Source: an uncultured Bacteroidales bacterium
GTDB lineage: Bacteria > Bacteroidota > Bacteroidia > Bacteroidales > Bacteroidaceae
Assembly (NCBI GenBank): GCA_937901185.1
Contig: CALCHR010000217.1
Location: forward strand, 1 to 19,093
Length of the DNA stretch: 19,093 nt
Direction of reading: 5' to 3'
Both the position numbers and the translations under genes were made by a program. Shown here in pieces: positions 6,959-14,429 of the stretch. Position 1 is the first letter of the stretch, and every line of letters starts with the position of its first letter. The notes below the pieces were generated by a model that worked only from the letters and a program-made list of their open reading frames with translations, did no database searches and was not told the origin of the DNA.

Positions 6959-9901
6959 ATGAGCAAACTCCCCAAGCTTAAAGATTTAGTCTTACGCGAC
7001 ACTCCCTTCGCCGAACTGATGAACAGGCGCATATACAATGTCTTGCTGATAGCCACAAAATACGATGCCTTCATGCTTGAAGATGACGGTCGGGTCGACG
7101 AACAGATATTCAACGAGTATGCCGCCTTGGGCCTTCGCTATCCACCACGCTTCACACAGGTGACTACTGCTGAAGATGCCTTGACCGAACTTTCCGGCCG
7201 CAACTTTGAGCTGATTATCGTTATGCCCAATATGGACAACCGCGACATCTTTGCCGCCGCAAAGGAGATTAAGCAAAAGCACTCACATATTCCCATCGTC
7301 GTTCTCACTCCTTTCTCTAAGGAAGTAAGTAAGCGTGTAGCCTCCGAAGACTTGTCAAGCATCGACTATGTATTTTCCTGGTTAGGAAATTCCGAACTTC
7401 TGGTTGCTATTATCAAGTTGATAGAAGATAAATGGAATGCCCCCAACGATTCGGCTTCAGTCGGTGTACAGACCATTCTCCTTGTGGAAGACTCCATTCG
7501 TTTCTACTCGGCCGCCCTGCCCCATCTTTATCGCGTAGTGCTGGAGCAGAGCAAAGAATTCTCCAAAGAGGCTCTGAACGACCACTTGAAGACATTGCGC
7601 ATGCGTGGTCGTCCAAAAATCAAGTTGGCACGCACCTATGAAGAAGCTTTAGAAATCTACGAAAAATACAAAGATAATATCCTCGGTATTATCTCCGACA
7701 TGAGTTTCAGCCGCAATGGAGCAAAAGACCCTATGGCCGGCTATCATTTGGCGCGCCATATCAAAGAGAGCGACCCCATGACTCCCATTATTCTAGAGTC
7801 AAGCGAAGATAGCAACTCAAAATACGCTGAAGAATTGGAGGTATCCTTTATCAGCAAAAACTCCAAGAGTTACCCACAGGATTTGCGACGCCAGATTATG
7901 GCGCACTTTGGTTTCGGTGACTTTGTCATTCTCAACCCCCAAACCGGCGAAGAGATTATGCGCATCCGCGACCTCAAAGACCTTCAGACACACATTGCAG
8001 ATATTCCAGAGGACTCTTTGCGCTACCACCTATCGCGCGACCACTTTTCGCGCTTCTTTTTCTCCCGCGCCATGTTTCCACCGGCCGTCATCTTGAAAAA
8101 AATCAATGTGAACGAGTATGACAACATGGACGAGGCACGCCAACTGATACTCGACTGCATCAAAGGCTATCGACGTATGAAGAACGAAGGTGTGGTGGCC
8201 ATTTACCAAAAAGGGCGCTTCGACGAATACAGCAACTTTGCCCGCATCGGAAATGGCTCACTCGGAGGAAAAGGACGTGGTTTAGCATTTATGGGTACGA
8301 TGGTGAAGCGCTATCCTAAACTCGTCACTGAGAATTTCTCCGTAAACATTCCTCGCACCGTCGTAATCTGTACCGACGTCTTCGATGAGTTTATGGAGCA
8401 GAACAACCTCTACCCCATTGCCCTAAGCGATGCTCCCGACGAAGAAATCCTTGAGGCCTTTGAGAAGGCTCAACTGCCGGAGCATGTCATTGACGACCTC
8501 ATGGCCCTCTTTGAAGTGGTTCACCGTCCTATCGCAGTACGCTCATCCTCTTTACTAGAAGACAGCCACTACCAACCCTTCGCCGGAATCTACTCTACCT
8601 ATATGATTCCCAAGCCCAACGACCGCGAGAGCATGATGCAGCTGCTGCGCTCCGCCATCAAGGCTGTTTACGCATCCGTGTTCTACCGCGACAGCAAGGC
8701 CTATCTCACCGCCACACAAAATCTGATTGACCAGGAGAAAATGGCCATCGTTCTACAAGAGGTTGTTGGCGGAGAGCATGGCGATCTTTTCTTCCCCACA
8801 CTCTCTGGTGTGGCCCGTTCGCTCAACTACTATCCTGTAGGTGACGAACAGCCCGAAGATGGCATTGCCAACGTAGCGCTCGGACTAGGTAAATACATTG
8901 TGGACGGTGGTTTGACTCTCCGTTTCTCGCCTCGTCATCCACGGCATATTCTGCAACTCAGTAGCATTGACACAGCCTTGAAAGAAACACAGCGCCAGTT
9001 CTATGCGCTCGACTTGAAACACGTCAGTCCCGAATTTAAGACCGACGACGCCTTCAACCTACTGAAACCTCGGATTAAAGAAATTGAAACTCTCCCCGAA
9101 CTGCGATACATAGCATCGACCTACGACCCCTATGACCAAACCATCCGAGATGGTCATTATCCCGGCGGACGCACCATTGTCAGCTATGCCAACATTCTGC
9201 AGCATGAAGCATTCCCATTGGCCCACACCATAGACCGTCTGCTTCATATCGGCCGACAAGAGATGGGCCGCCATGTAGAAATAGAGTTTGCCATGAACAT
9301 CCGAGAGCAGAAAGCGCGCTTCTATATTCTGCAAATCCGTCCCATCGTAGAGAGCAAAGATATCGTAGAAGAAGACCTCAGTCTGATTCCCGAGAGCGAC
9401 ACCATTGTCAGTTCGCCCGGTACACTCGGCAACGGCATTGTAAGCGATGTGCACCACATTCTCTATGTAAAGAGCGCCAACTTCGACCCGGCACAAACCA
9501 CCCTAATGGCCCGAGAGATAGAGCGTATCAACAGTAGGCTCATCCAAAAGCAACAAGGATATATCTTGATAGGCCCCGGGCGTTGGGGAAGCAGCGACCC
9601 ATGGCTGGGAATACCCGTCAAATGGCCCCACATCAGCGGCGCTCGTTTGATAGTAGAGAGCACATTGGCCAACTATCGCATAGACCCCAGTCAAGGAACC
9701 CACTTTTTCCAAAACCTTACCTCCTTCGGCGTGGGCTATCTCACCATTAACCCCTCTTGCCAAGAAGGCAGCCTCGACGAAGCCTTCCTTGACACACTGC
9801 CTGCCGTAGAAGAAACCACCTACCTCCGTCTGGTGTCACGAGAAGAGCCTTTTATCATCAAGATGGACGGCCGTCGCTCGCAGGGAGTAATATTAAAATA
9901 G
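6959..9901 (+). CDS. Dual receiver / PPDK-N ATP-grasp fusion protein
   Basis: 980 residues in four parts. (1) Residues 25-160: a degenerate receiver; the expected acceptor Asp is absent from the LIIVMPNMDN strand. (2) Residues 170-320: a receiver with all key residues, E177-D178, D247, S281 and K300. (3) Residues 420-797: the PPDK/PEP-synthase ATP-binding domain, with GGKGRGL (436-442), AVRSSSLLED (526-535), FAG (541-543) and the closing ILQIRPI (790-796). (4) Residues 798-980: an unrecognised domain with GPGRWGSSDPWLGIP (872-886). The phosphohistidine domain (TSHA-type motif) and PEP-binding barrel of true PPDK or PpsA are missing, so 'PEP synthase' would be misleading. An ATP-dependent phosphotransfer or nucleotide-sensing output under receiver control is inference. 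No histidine kinase is in the window. A strong terminator follows directly, so it is probably the last gene of the addA run. Cytoplasmic; no membrane segments. Confidence 0.85.
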   Translation: MSKLPKLKDLVLRDTPFAELMNRRIYNVLLIATKYDAFMLEDDGRVDEQIFNEYAALGLRYPPRFTQVTTAEDALTELSGRNFELIIVMPNMDNRDIFAAAKEIKQKHSHIPIVVLTPFSKEVSKRVASEDLSSIDYVFSWLGNSELLVAIIKLIEDKWNAPNDSASVGVQTILLVEDSIRFYSAALPHLYRVVLEQSKEFSKEALNDHLKTLRMRGRPKIKLARTYEEALEIYEKYKDNILGIISDMSFSRNGAKDPMAGYHLARHIKESDPMTPIILESSEDSNSKYAEELEVSFISKNSKSYPQDLRRQIMAHFGFGDFVILNPQTGEEIMRIRDLKDLQTHIADIPEDSLRYHLSRDHFSRFFFSRAMFPPAVILKKINVNEYDNMDEARQLILDCIKGYRRMKNEGVVAIYQKGRFDEYSNFARIGNGSLGGKGRGLAFMGTMVKRYPKLVTENFSVNIPRTVVICTDVFDEFMEQNNLYPIALSDAPDEEILEAFEKAQLPEHVIDDLMALFEVVHRPIAVRSSSLLEDSHYQPFAGIYSTYMIPKPNDRESMMQLLRSAIKAVYASVFYRDSKAYLTATQNLIDQEKMAIVLQEVVGGEHGDLFFPTLSGVARSLNYYPVGDEQPEDGIANVALGLGKYIVDGGLTLRFSPRHPRHILQLSSIDTALKETQRQFYALDLKHVSPEFKTDDAFNLLKPRIKEIETLPELRYIASTYDPYDQTIRDGHYPGGRTIVSYANILQHEAFPLAHTIDRLLHIGRQEMGRHVEIEFAMNIREQKARFYILQIRPIVESKDIVEEDLSLIPESDTIVSSPGTLGNGIVSDVHHILYVKSANFDPAQTTLMAREIERINSRLIQKQQGYILIGPGRWGSSDPWLGIPVKWPHISGARLIVESTLANYRIDPSQGTHFFQNLTSFGVGYLTINPSCQEGSLDEAFLDTLPAVEETTYLRLVSREEPFIIKMDGRRSQGVILK

Positions 9902-9913
9902 CCTATTGAAAAC

Positions 9914-9972
9914 AGCCCTAAAACGGCCTTTGTAACCATCTGAAAATCAAGGGTCATTTTAGGGCTTTTCTT
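9914..9972 (+). terminator. Intrinsic terminator after the receiver/PPDK-N gene
   Basis: AGCCCTAAAA (9914-9923) and TTTTAGGGCT (9957-9966) form a perfect 10-bp stem around a 33-nt loop. TTTTCTTC (9966-9973) follows. It lies 13 bp after the stop codon and ends the addA-to-PPDK-N unit. The A-tract on the 5' side means it could also work on the other strand. Confidence 0.8.
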
Positions 9973-10045
9973 CGGTAACTACTAGGAAAAACTAGGTAAC
10001 TACTAAGAAAATTTTGGTAACTACTAGTTTTTCTTAGTAAACTAC
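9971..10045. repeat. Tandem array of 21-bp units (array B)
   Basis: Three full units lie at 9983-10003, 10004-10024 and 10025-10045, preceded by half a unit ending GGTAACTAC. The sequence is clearly related to array A at 1-63: the same 21-bp period, the same TAGGAAAAACT or T-core left part, and right parts ending AACTAC. The third unit has the T-rich core. 9981-9995 and 10024-10038 form a 15-bp inverted repeat with one mismatch. A possible decayed fourth unit starts at 10046. The array lies between a terminator and the yceD promoter. The 21-bp period is close to two turns of B-DNA, so unit features would face the same side of the helix. Confidence 0.85.
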
Positions 10046-10151
10046 TAAGATTTTACAGATTATCAAGTAGCCTCAAACAAGCCCAAAGCGCCACCAAGAA
10101 ACAATGCAGCAATCAAAAATCTGAAAGCAGCAGAAAATAGTAAACAACTTT
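10046..10151. other. Intergenic stretch before yceD, no gene seen
   Basis: AT-rich non-coding sequence between array B and the yceD promoter. I see only weak pairing (CAGATT near 10055 with AATCTG near 10116) and no reading frame with protein character. Confidence 0.4.
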
Positions 10152-10186
10152 TTGAAGAAAAGAAGTGGTAGTATTAAAAAAAATAG

Positions 10187-10194
10187 TATCTTTG
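10187..10194 (+). promoter_or_regulatory. Promoter -7 box for yceD-rpmF
   Basis: TATCTTTG is an exact match to the classical Bacteroidota -7 box. The -33 position 19 bp upstream reads GTG instead of TTG, so that element is weak. Transcription should start about 7 bp after the box, near 10201, almost at the ATG at 10203. That start codon would then have no real leader, which rules out the upstream in-frame ATG at 10152. Confidence 0.65.
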
Positions 10195-10202
10195 CAGCCG
10201 CT

Positions 10203-10667
10203 ATGCCAAGTATAGAGGAGTTAAACATAGACTTAAGAACAGCTGCGAGTGAAGGAAACCCCATCCTCGTACGTTTGCAAGACGACTTTTTCAACGCCTT
10301 GGAACAAAGCGAAATCAATGGTGGCGACGTGCAAGTGACACTTCACATCACAGAGCCTACCACCCATCGCTTCAAAGTATGCTTAAACATAGAAGGTAGC
10401 GTAAATGTCATGTGCGACCGCTGCCTTGAGGACGTCAGCCTTCACATCGAAGCAGAAGATACTTACAGCATCTCAGCCGAAGATACCGACTGCGAAGACG
10501 ACGAAATAAGAATCCTCCCACCGGGCGTCGGATATAAATACGACTTCTCCTGGGACATCTACGAGCTCGCAGCACTTTCGCTCCCCATTCAGCGCGTACA
10601 CGAAGACGATTCTTGCAATGAAGAAATGGCAGCCCTCCTAGAAGACATACGAGTCTCCGAAGAATAA
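10203..10667 (+). CDS. yceD: DUF177 / YceD family protein
   Basis: A 154-residue DUF177 protein, the family encoded just before rpmF in many bacteria. Plant and bacterial relatives are linked to 23S rRNA maturation, but the exact reaction is not established. The family's C-x2-C motif is CDRC at 71-74, followed by LEDVSLHIEAEDTY, an acidic stretch and a C-terminal WDIYELAALSLPI segment (about 120-132). I chose the ATG at 10203 over the in-frame ATG at 10152 because the TATCTTTG promoter lies between them, and because MPSIEELNIDLRTA lines up with the usual short N-terminus of the family. rpmF follows after 36 bp. The C-terminus is strongly acidic. Confidence 0.85.
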   Translation: MPSIEELNIDLRTAASEGNPILVRLQDDFFNALEQSEINGGDVQVTLHITEPTTHRFKVCLNIEGSVNVMCDRCLEDVSLHIEAEDTYSISAEDTDCEDDEIRILPPGVGYKYDFSWDIYELAALSLPIQRVHEDDSCNEEMAALLEDIRVSEE

Positions 10668-10703
10668 GAAACTTAAAACATAACACTAAAATATTTATAA
10701 GAA

Positions 10704-10892
10704 ATGGCACATCCTAAAAGAAGACAATCCAAAACGAGAACCCTCAAACGCAGAACCCACGATAAGGCTGTAGCCCCCACATTGGCTGTATGCCCCAACT
10801 GCGGCGCATGGCATATCTATCACACCGTTTGCCCCACTTGCGGATACTATCGCGGGAAATTGGCCATCGTAAAAGAAGAAGTGGCTGAATAA
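10704..10892 (+). CDS. rpmF: 50S ribosomal protein L32
   Basis: 62 residues with the L32 opening MAHPKRRQSKTRTLKRR, a very basic arm that threads into the 50S subunit, and a zinc-ribbon pair CPNC (30-33) and CPTC (43-46). All four cysteines are present, so this is the zinc-binding form. It is co-transcribed with yceD from the promoter at 10187 and followed by a terminator, so the two probably form a bicistronic unit. No plsX lies between rpmF and fabH, unlike in E. coli. Confidence 0.97.
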   Translation: MAHPKRRQSKTRTLKRRTHDKAVAPTLAVCPNCGAWHIYHTVCPTCGYYRGKLAIVKEEVAE

Positions 10893-10912
10893 AGAGGAGA
10901 CAACCGAATCTG

Positions 10913-11005
10913 CGGAGTTGGGAGTTTGGTGATATTCGAGACGGCGCACATCCTGCAAAGGAACGCCACCGAGGATCAAACTCTCAACTCCGAATTGTTT
11001 TTTTT
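10913..11005 (+). terminator. Long-stem terminator with internal structure after rpmF
   Basis: CGGAGTTGGGAGTTTG (10913-10928) pairs with CAAACTCTCAACTCCG (10977-10992) over 16 bp with a single G-U pair. A run of eight T at 10998-11005 follows. The 48-nt interior can fold again (GGCG at 10943-10946 with CGCC at 10964-10967), so this is more elaborate than a plain terminator and could be a processed or regulatory RNA end. A second small hairpin, GTGTAG/CTACAC at 11036-11052, lies just before fabH and has no T-run. Confidence 0.75.
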
Positions 11006-11085
11006 GATAGCACAAAGAAACAAGTTCTTCCCAAAGTGTAGCCACCCTACACGCATAATCAGAAAGAAATAACTACAAGATAAAA

Positions 11086-12093
11086 ATGGCTATGGAAAAT
11101 ATAAATGCCGTAATCACAGGCGTAGGAGGATATGTCCCCGAATACGTACTCAGTAACGACGAGCTATCTCGCATGGTAGACACCAACGACGAATGGATCA
11201 TGTCGCGCGTCGGCATAAAGGAGCGACGCATCTTAAACGAAGAAGGCTTAGGCACAAGCTACATGGCCCGTAAAGCCGTGAAGCAGCTCCTCGAAAAGAC
11301 AGGGACCGATGCTTCAGAAATAGACTGCCTCATCGTGGCCACCACCACCCCCGACTACCATTTCCCCTCCACCTCGTCTATCGTAATAGGCCGCATCGGC
11401 ATGCAAAACGCATTTGCCATAGACATGCAAGCCGCCTGCTGCGGATTTCTTTATGCCATGGACACCGCAGCCTGCATGATTAAAAGCGGACGCTACAAGA
11501 AAGTCATTGTTTGCGGCGCCGACAAAATGTCAAGCATCGTAGACTACACAGACAGAGCCACCTGCCCCCTCTTTGGCGATGGAGCAGCAGCAGTGCTTGT
11601 TGAACCCACCACAGAAGACCTTGGATGGAAAGACTCCCACCTGCGCAGCGACGGCAAAGGATTGCCCTTCCTCTGTATGAAGGCCGGAGGTTCCGTATGC
11701 AACCCCTCCTACTTTACCATAGACCACCGCATGCACTACATCCACCAAGAAGGACGCACCGTGTTCAAGTTTGCCGTAACCAACATGAGCGATGCCACAA
11801 GCCTTGTAGCCGAGCGCAACGGACTAAACAAAGACAACATCTCCTGGGTATTGCCCCACCAAGCCAACATGCGCATCATTGAAGCCGTGGCCAACAGACT
11901 GGAAATACCTATGGAGAAAGTGATGCTCAACATCCAACGCTATGGTAACACATCAGCCGGCACCCTCCCATTGGCTTTGTGGGACTACGAAAAGCAACTC
12001 AAGAAGGGCGACAACCTTATCCTCACAGCCTTTGGAGCCGGATTCACCTGGGGTGCAGCCTATCTGAAGTGGGGATACAACAGCAACCTCTAA
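11086..12093 (+). CDS. fabH: Beta-ketoacyl-ACP synthase III
   Basis: Condenses an acyl-CoA primer with malonyl-ACP to start type II fatty-acid synthesis in the cytoplasm. The catalytic triad is intact: C118 in AACCGF, H258 in LPHQAN and N288 in GNTSAG. The opening TGVGGYVPE and the VGIKERR loop (42-48) are typical, and 335 residues is a normal length. An extra cysteine, C119, directly follows the catalytic one, where Ala or Ser is usual. The start could be Met1 (11086) or Met3 (11092); neither has a clear ribosome-binding site. Because of the terminator after rpmF, fabH may need its own promoter, but I could not find a good TAnnTTTG box in the 80 bp before it. era follows after 30 bp. Confidence 0.95.
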   Translation: MAMENINAVITGVGGYVPEYVLSNDELSRMVDTNDEWIMSRVGIKERRILNEEGLGTSYMARKAVKQLLEKTGTDASEIDCLIVATTTPDYHFPSTSSIVIGRIGMQNAFAIDMQAACCGFLYAMDTAACMIKSGRYKKVIVCGADKMSSIVDYTDRATCPLFGDGAAAVLVEPTTEDLGWKDSHLRSDGKGLPFLCMKAGGSVCNPSYFTIDHRMHYIHQEGRTVFKFAVTNMSDATSLVAERNGLNKDNISWVLPHQANMRIIEAVANRLEIPMEKVMLNIQRYGNTSAGTLPLALWDYEKQLKKGDNLILTAFGAGFTWGAAYLKWGYNSNL

Positions 12094-12123
12094 AAACTAT
12101 TTACACCAGAAACTCCAATAGTT

Positions 12124-13008
12124 ATGGCGCACAAAGCCGGATTTGTCAACATCGTAGGAAACCCCAACGTAGGAAAATCAACCTTGATGAACCTCGTCAT
12201 GGGCGAGCGTATATCCATTGCCACATTTAAGGCGCAGACCACACGCCACCGCATCATGGGCATTGTCAATACAGAGGAAATGCAAATCGTTTTCTCTGAC
12301 ACTCCCGGCGTGCTGAAACCCAACTACAAGTTGCAAGAATCCATGCTGGCATTCTCAGAATCGGCCCTCAAAGATGCCGACGTGCTTCTCTACGTGACCG
12401 ACGTCATCGAGAAGCCCGACAAGAACAACGAGTTCTTAGAGAAAGTGGCCAAGATGGACATCCCGGTCCTCTTGCTAATCAACAAGATAGACCTCTCCAA
12501 TCAGAAAGAACTGGAAGCCTTGGTCAAGGATTGGCAAACCCACTTGCCCAAAGCAGAGATCTTCCCCATCTCTGCAAAAGCCAAATTCAATGTAGACAAC
12601 GTACTGCTTCGCATTAAGGAGCTACTCCCTGAGTCGCCCCCCTATTTTGACAAAGACCAATGGACCGATAAGCCGGCAAGATTCTTTGTTACAGAAATCA
12701 TCCGCGAAAAAATCCTGCTCTACTATGATAAAGAGATTCCCTATTCCACAGAAGTTATGGTAGAGGAATTCAAAGAGAGCAAGAACAATATCCACATTCG
12801 TGCTATCATCTATGTGGAGCGTGAAAGCCAAAAAGGCATCATTATCGGCCACCAGGGAGTTGCACTAAAGAAAATATCTACAGAAGCCAGAAAAACATTG
12901 GAGAAGTTCTTTGGTAAAAGCATTTTTATCGAGACCATAGTCAAAGTAGACAAAGACTGGAGAAACTCATCTCGGCGTTTGGAAGCCTTTGGATACAAAC
13001 TAGACTAA
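12124..13008 (+). CDS. era: GTPase Era
   Basis: Essential-type GTPase that binds the 3' end of 16S rRNA through a KH domain and helps finish the 30S subunit. G motifs: GNPNVGKS (12-19, G1), DTPG (59-62, G3), NKID (120-123, G4) and SAK (150-152, G5). The C-terminal KH domain has GIIIGHQGVALKKI (238-251). At 294 residues it is full length. It sits between fabH and der, giving an adjacent pair of ribosome-assembly GTPases. A 102-bp spacer with palindromes separates it from der. Confidence 0.96.
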   Translation: MAHKAGFVNIVGNPNVGKSTLMNLVMGERISIATFKAQTTRHRIMGIVNTEEMQIVFSDTPGVLKPNYKLQESMLAFSESALKDADVLLYVTDVIEKPDKNNEFLEKVAKMDIPVLLLINKIDLSNQKELEALVKDWQTHLPKAEIFPISAKAKFNVDNVLLRIKELLPESPPYFDKDQWTDKPARFFVTEIIREKILLYYDKEIPYSTEVMVEEFKESKNNIHIRAIIYVERESQKGIIIGHQGVALKKISTEARKTLEKFFGKSIFIETIVKVDKDWRNSSRRLEAFGYKLD

Positions 13009-13014
13009 GCCTAG

Positions 13015-13078
13015 GAGAACAGTTCTCTTCCGGCAAATACACATTATTATATATTACGCGCGCGTGAGGCTTAGCCTC
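13015..13078. promoter_or_regulatory. Cluster of three short palindromes between era and der
   Basis: GAGAACAGTTCTC (13015-13027) and GAGGCTTAGCCTC (13066-13078) are both perfect 6-bp inverted repeats around one central base. ACGCGCGCGT (13056-13065) is a perfect 10-bp palindrome of alternating purine and pyrimidine that abuts the second one. No T-run follows, so these do not look like a normal terminator. They could be protein-binding sites or RNA hairpins in the der leader. No function is assigned. Confidence 0.45.
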
Positions 13079-13110
13079 TTGATGTACGAACCCAGAAAAA
13101 CTCTATTAGC

Positions 13111-14427
13111 ATGTCTAACTTAGTAGCCATAGTAGGACGCCCCAATGTGGGAAAGTCCACCCTCTTTAACAGACTTACCGGCACCCGCAAAGCCATTGTC
13201 AGCGATGAATCTGGAACCACCCGTGACCGCCAATATGGTAAATGCGAGTGGACTGGCCACACCTTCTCTCTTGTAGATACTGGAGGATGGGTGGTAAACT
13301 CGGAAGATATTTTTGAAGAAGAAATACGCAAACAAGTTATCATCGCCACAGAAGAAAGCGATGTGATTCTTTTTGTAGTAGATGTTAAAAACGGAGTTAC
13401 AGACTTAGACGAACAAGTAGCAGGTATTCTCCGTCGCACAAAAGTGCCTGTTATATTATGCGCCAACAAAACAGACAATAGCGTAGATAGTTACAACGCC
13501 GCAGAGTTCTATTCTTTAGGTATTGGAGATCCTTACTGTATTTCTGCAGCTACAGGAAGTGGAACAGGCGATTTACTAGACTTGATTATTGAGAAGCTTA
13601 ATTTTGAGAACAAGGCAGAAGAGGCTGAAGACATGATTCCCAAATTCTCAGTCGTAGGCCGCCCCAATGCAGGTAAAAGCAGTCTCATCAACGCCTTTAT
13701 TGGCGAAGATCGCCATATAGTTACGGATATTGCCGGCACCACTAGAGATAGCATCTTGACACGCTATGATAAATTCGGCTTTGACTTCTACCTGGTAGAC
13801 ACAGCCGGTATCCGAAAGAAAAACAAGGTGACAGAAGACCTAGAGTTTTACTCCGTAATGCGCTCTATCCGCTCTATAGAAAATTCAGATGTATGTATTC
13901 TGCTAATCGATGCTACCCGAGGCATTGAAAGCCAAGACCTTAATATCTCACAGATTATCCAACGCAACAAGAAAAGCCTTGTAGTTGTAGTCAACAAATG
14001 GGACTTGGTAGAAGACAAAAGTCAAAAAGTTATTGACAGCTATGAAGAAGCTATCAAAGAACGCATGGCCCCCTTCACGGATTTCCCTATCATCTTCGCC
14101 TCCGCTTTGACAAAGCAACGTATTTTCAAAGTACTAGAGACCGCCAAAGAGGTTTATCTACATCGCAAGTTCCATATCAGTACTTCAAAGCTCAATGAGG
14201 AAATGCTACCTATCATTGAGGCTTATCCACCCCCTTCCATCAAAGGAAAGTATATCAAGATTAAATATTGCGCACAGATTCCGGACACACAGATACCTTC
14301 ATTTATCTTCTACGCCAATCTTCCGCAGTATATAAAAGAACCATACAAGCGTTTCTTAGAAAACAAAATAAGAGAACGCTGGAATCTTTGCGGTACACCT
14401 ATCAATATCTTTATCCGACAGAAATAA
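13111..14427 (+). CDS. der: Ribosome-assembly GTPase Der (EngA), two G domains
   Basis: Double GTPase needed for late 50S subunit assembly. The first G domain has GRPNVGKS (9-16), DTGG (56-59) and NKTD (119-122). The second has GRPNAGKS (183-190), DTAG (230-233) and NKWD (295-298). A KH-like domain fills about 355-438, ending IKYCAQIP...GTPINIFIRQK. At 438 residues it is full length with both domains apparently active. The start at 13111 gives the standard SNLVAIVGRPNVGKS opening. The small lipoprotein gene starts 2 bp after its stop codon. Confidence 0.96.
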   Translation: MSNLVAIVGRPNVGKSTLFNRLTGTRKAIVSDESGTTRDRQYGKCEWTGHTFSLVDTGGWVVNSEDIFEEEIRKQVIIATEESDVILFVVDVKNGVTDLDEQVAGILRRTKVPVILCANKTDNSVDSYNAAEFYSLGIGDPYCISAATGSGTGDLLDLIIEKLNFENKAEEAEDMIPKFSVVGRPNAGKSSLINAFIGEDRHIVTDIAGTTRDSILTRYDKFGFDFYLVDTAGIRKKNKVTEDLEFYSVMRSIRSIENSDVCILLIDATRGIESQDLNISQIIQRNKKSLVVVVNKWDLVEDKSQKVIDSYEEAIKERMAPFTDFPIIFASALTKQRIFKVLETAKEVYLHRKFHISTSKLNEEMLPIIEAYPPPSIKGKYIKIKYCAQIPDTQIPSFIFYANLPQYIKEPYKRFLENKIRERWNLCGTPINIFIRQK

Positions 14428-14429
14428 AT

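Noticed and set aside
9059..9496. A 145-codon minus-strand frame inside the receiver/PPDK-N gene
   Set aside because: It is opposite the conserved end of the ATP-grasp domain and has no features of its own.
10152..10202. N-terminal extension of yceD by 17 codons
   Set aside because: The promoter box TATCTTTG lies inside the extension, and the family N-terminus aligns with the ATG at 10203.
10972..10984. Fragment of a 16S rRNA gene
   Set aside because: Only 13 nt match; the flanking bases depart from 16S at once on both sides.
10695..11045. A 116-codon minus-strand frame covering rpmF and the following spacer
   Set aside because: It runs antisense to rpmF and through the terminator stem; the protein shows no family features.
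13071..13478. A 135-codon minus-strand frame over the start of der
   Set aside because: It is the shadow of the first Der G domain, which is unmistakable on the + strand.
14268..14429. Upstream extension of the small lipoprotein
   Set aside because: It lies wholly within der in another frame, and the signal peptide begins exactly at 14430.
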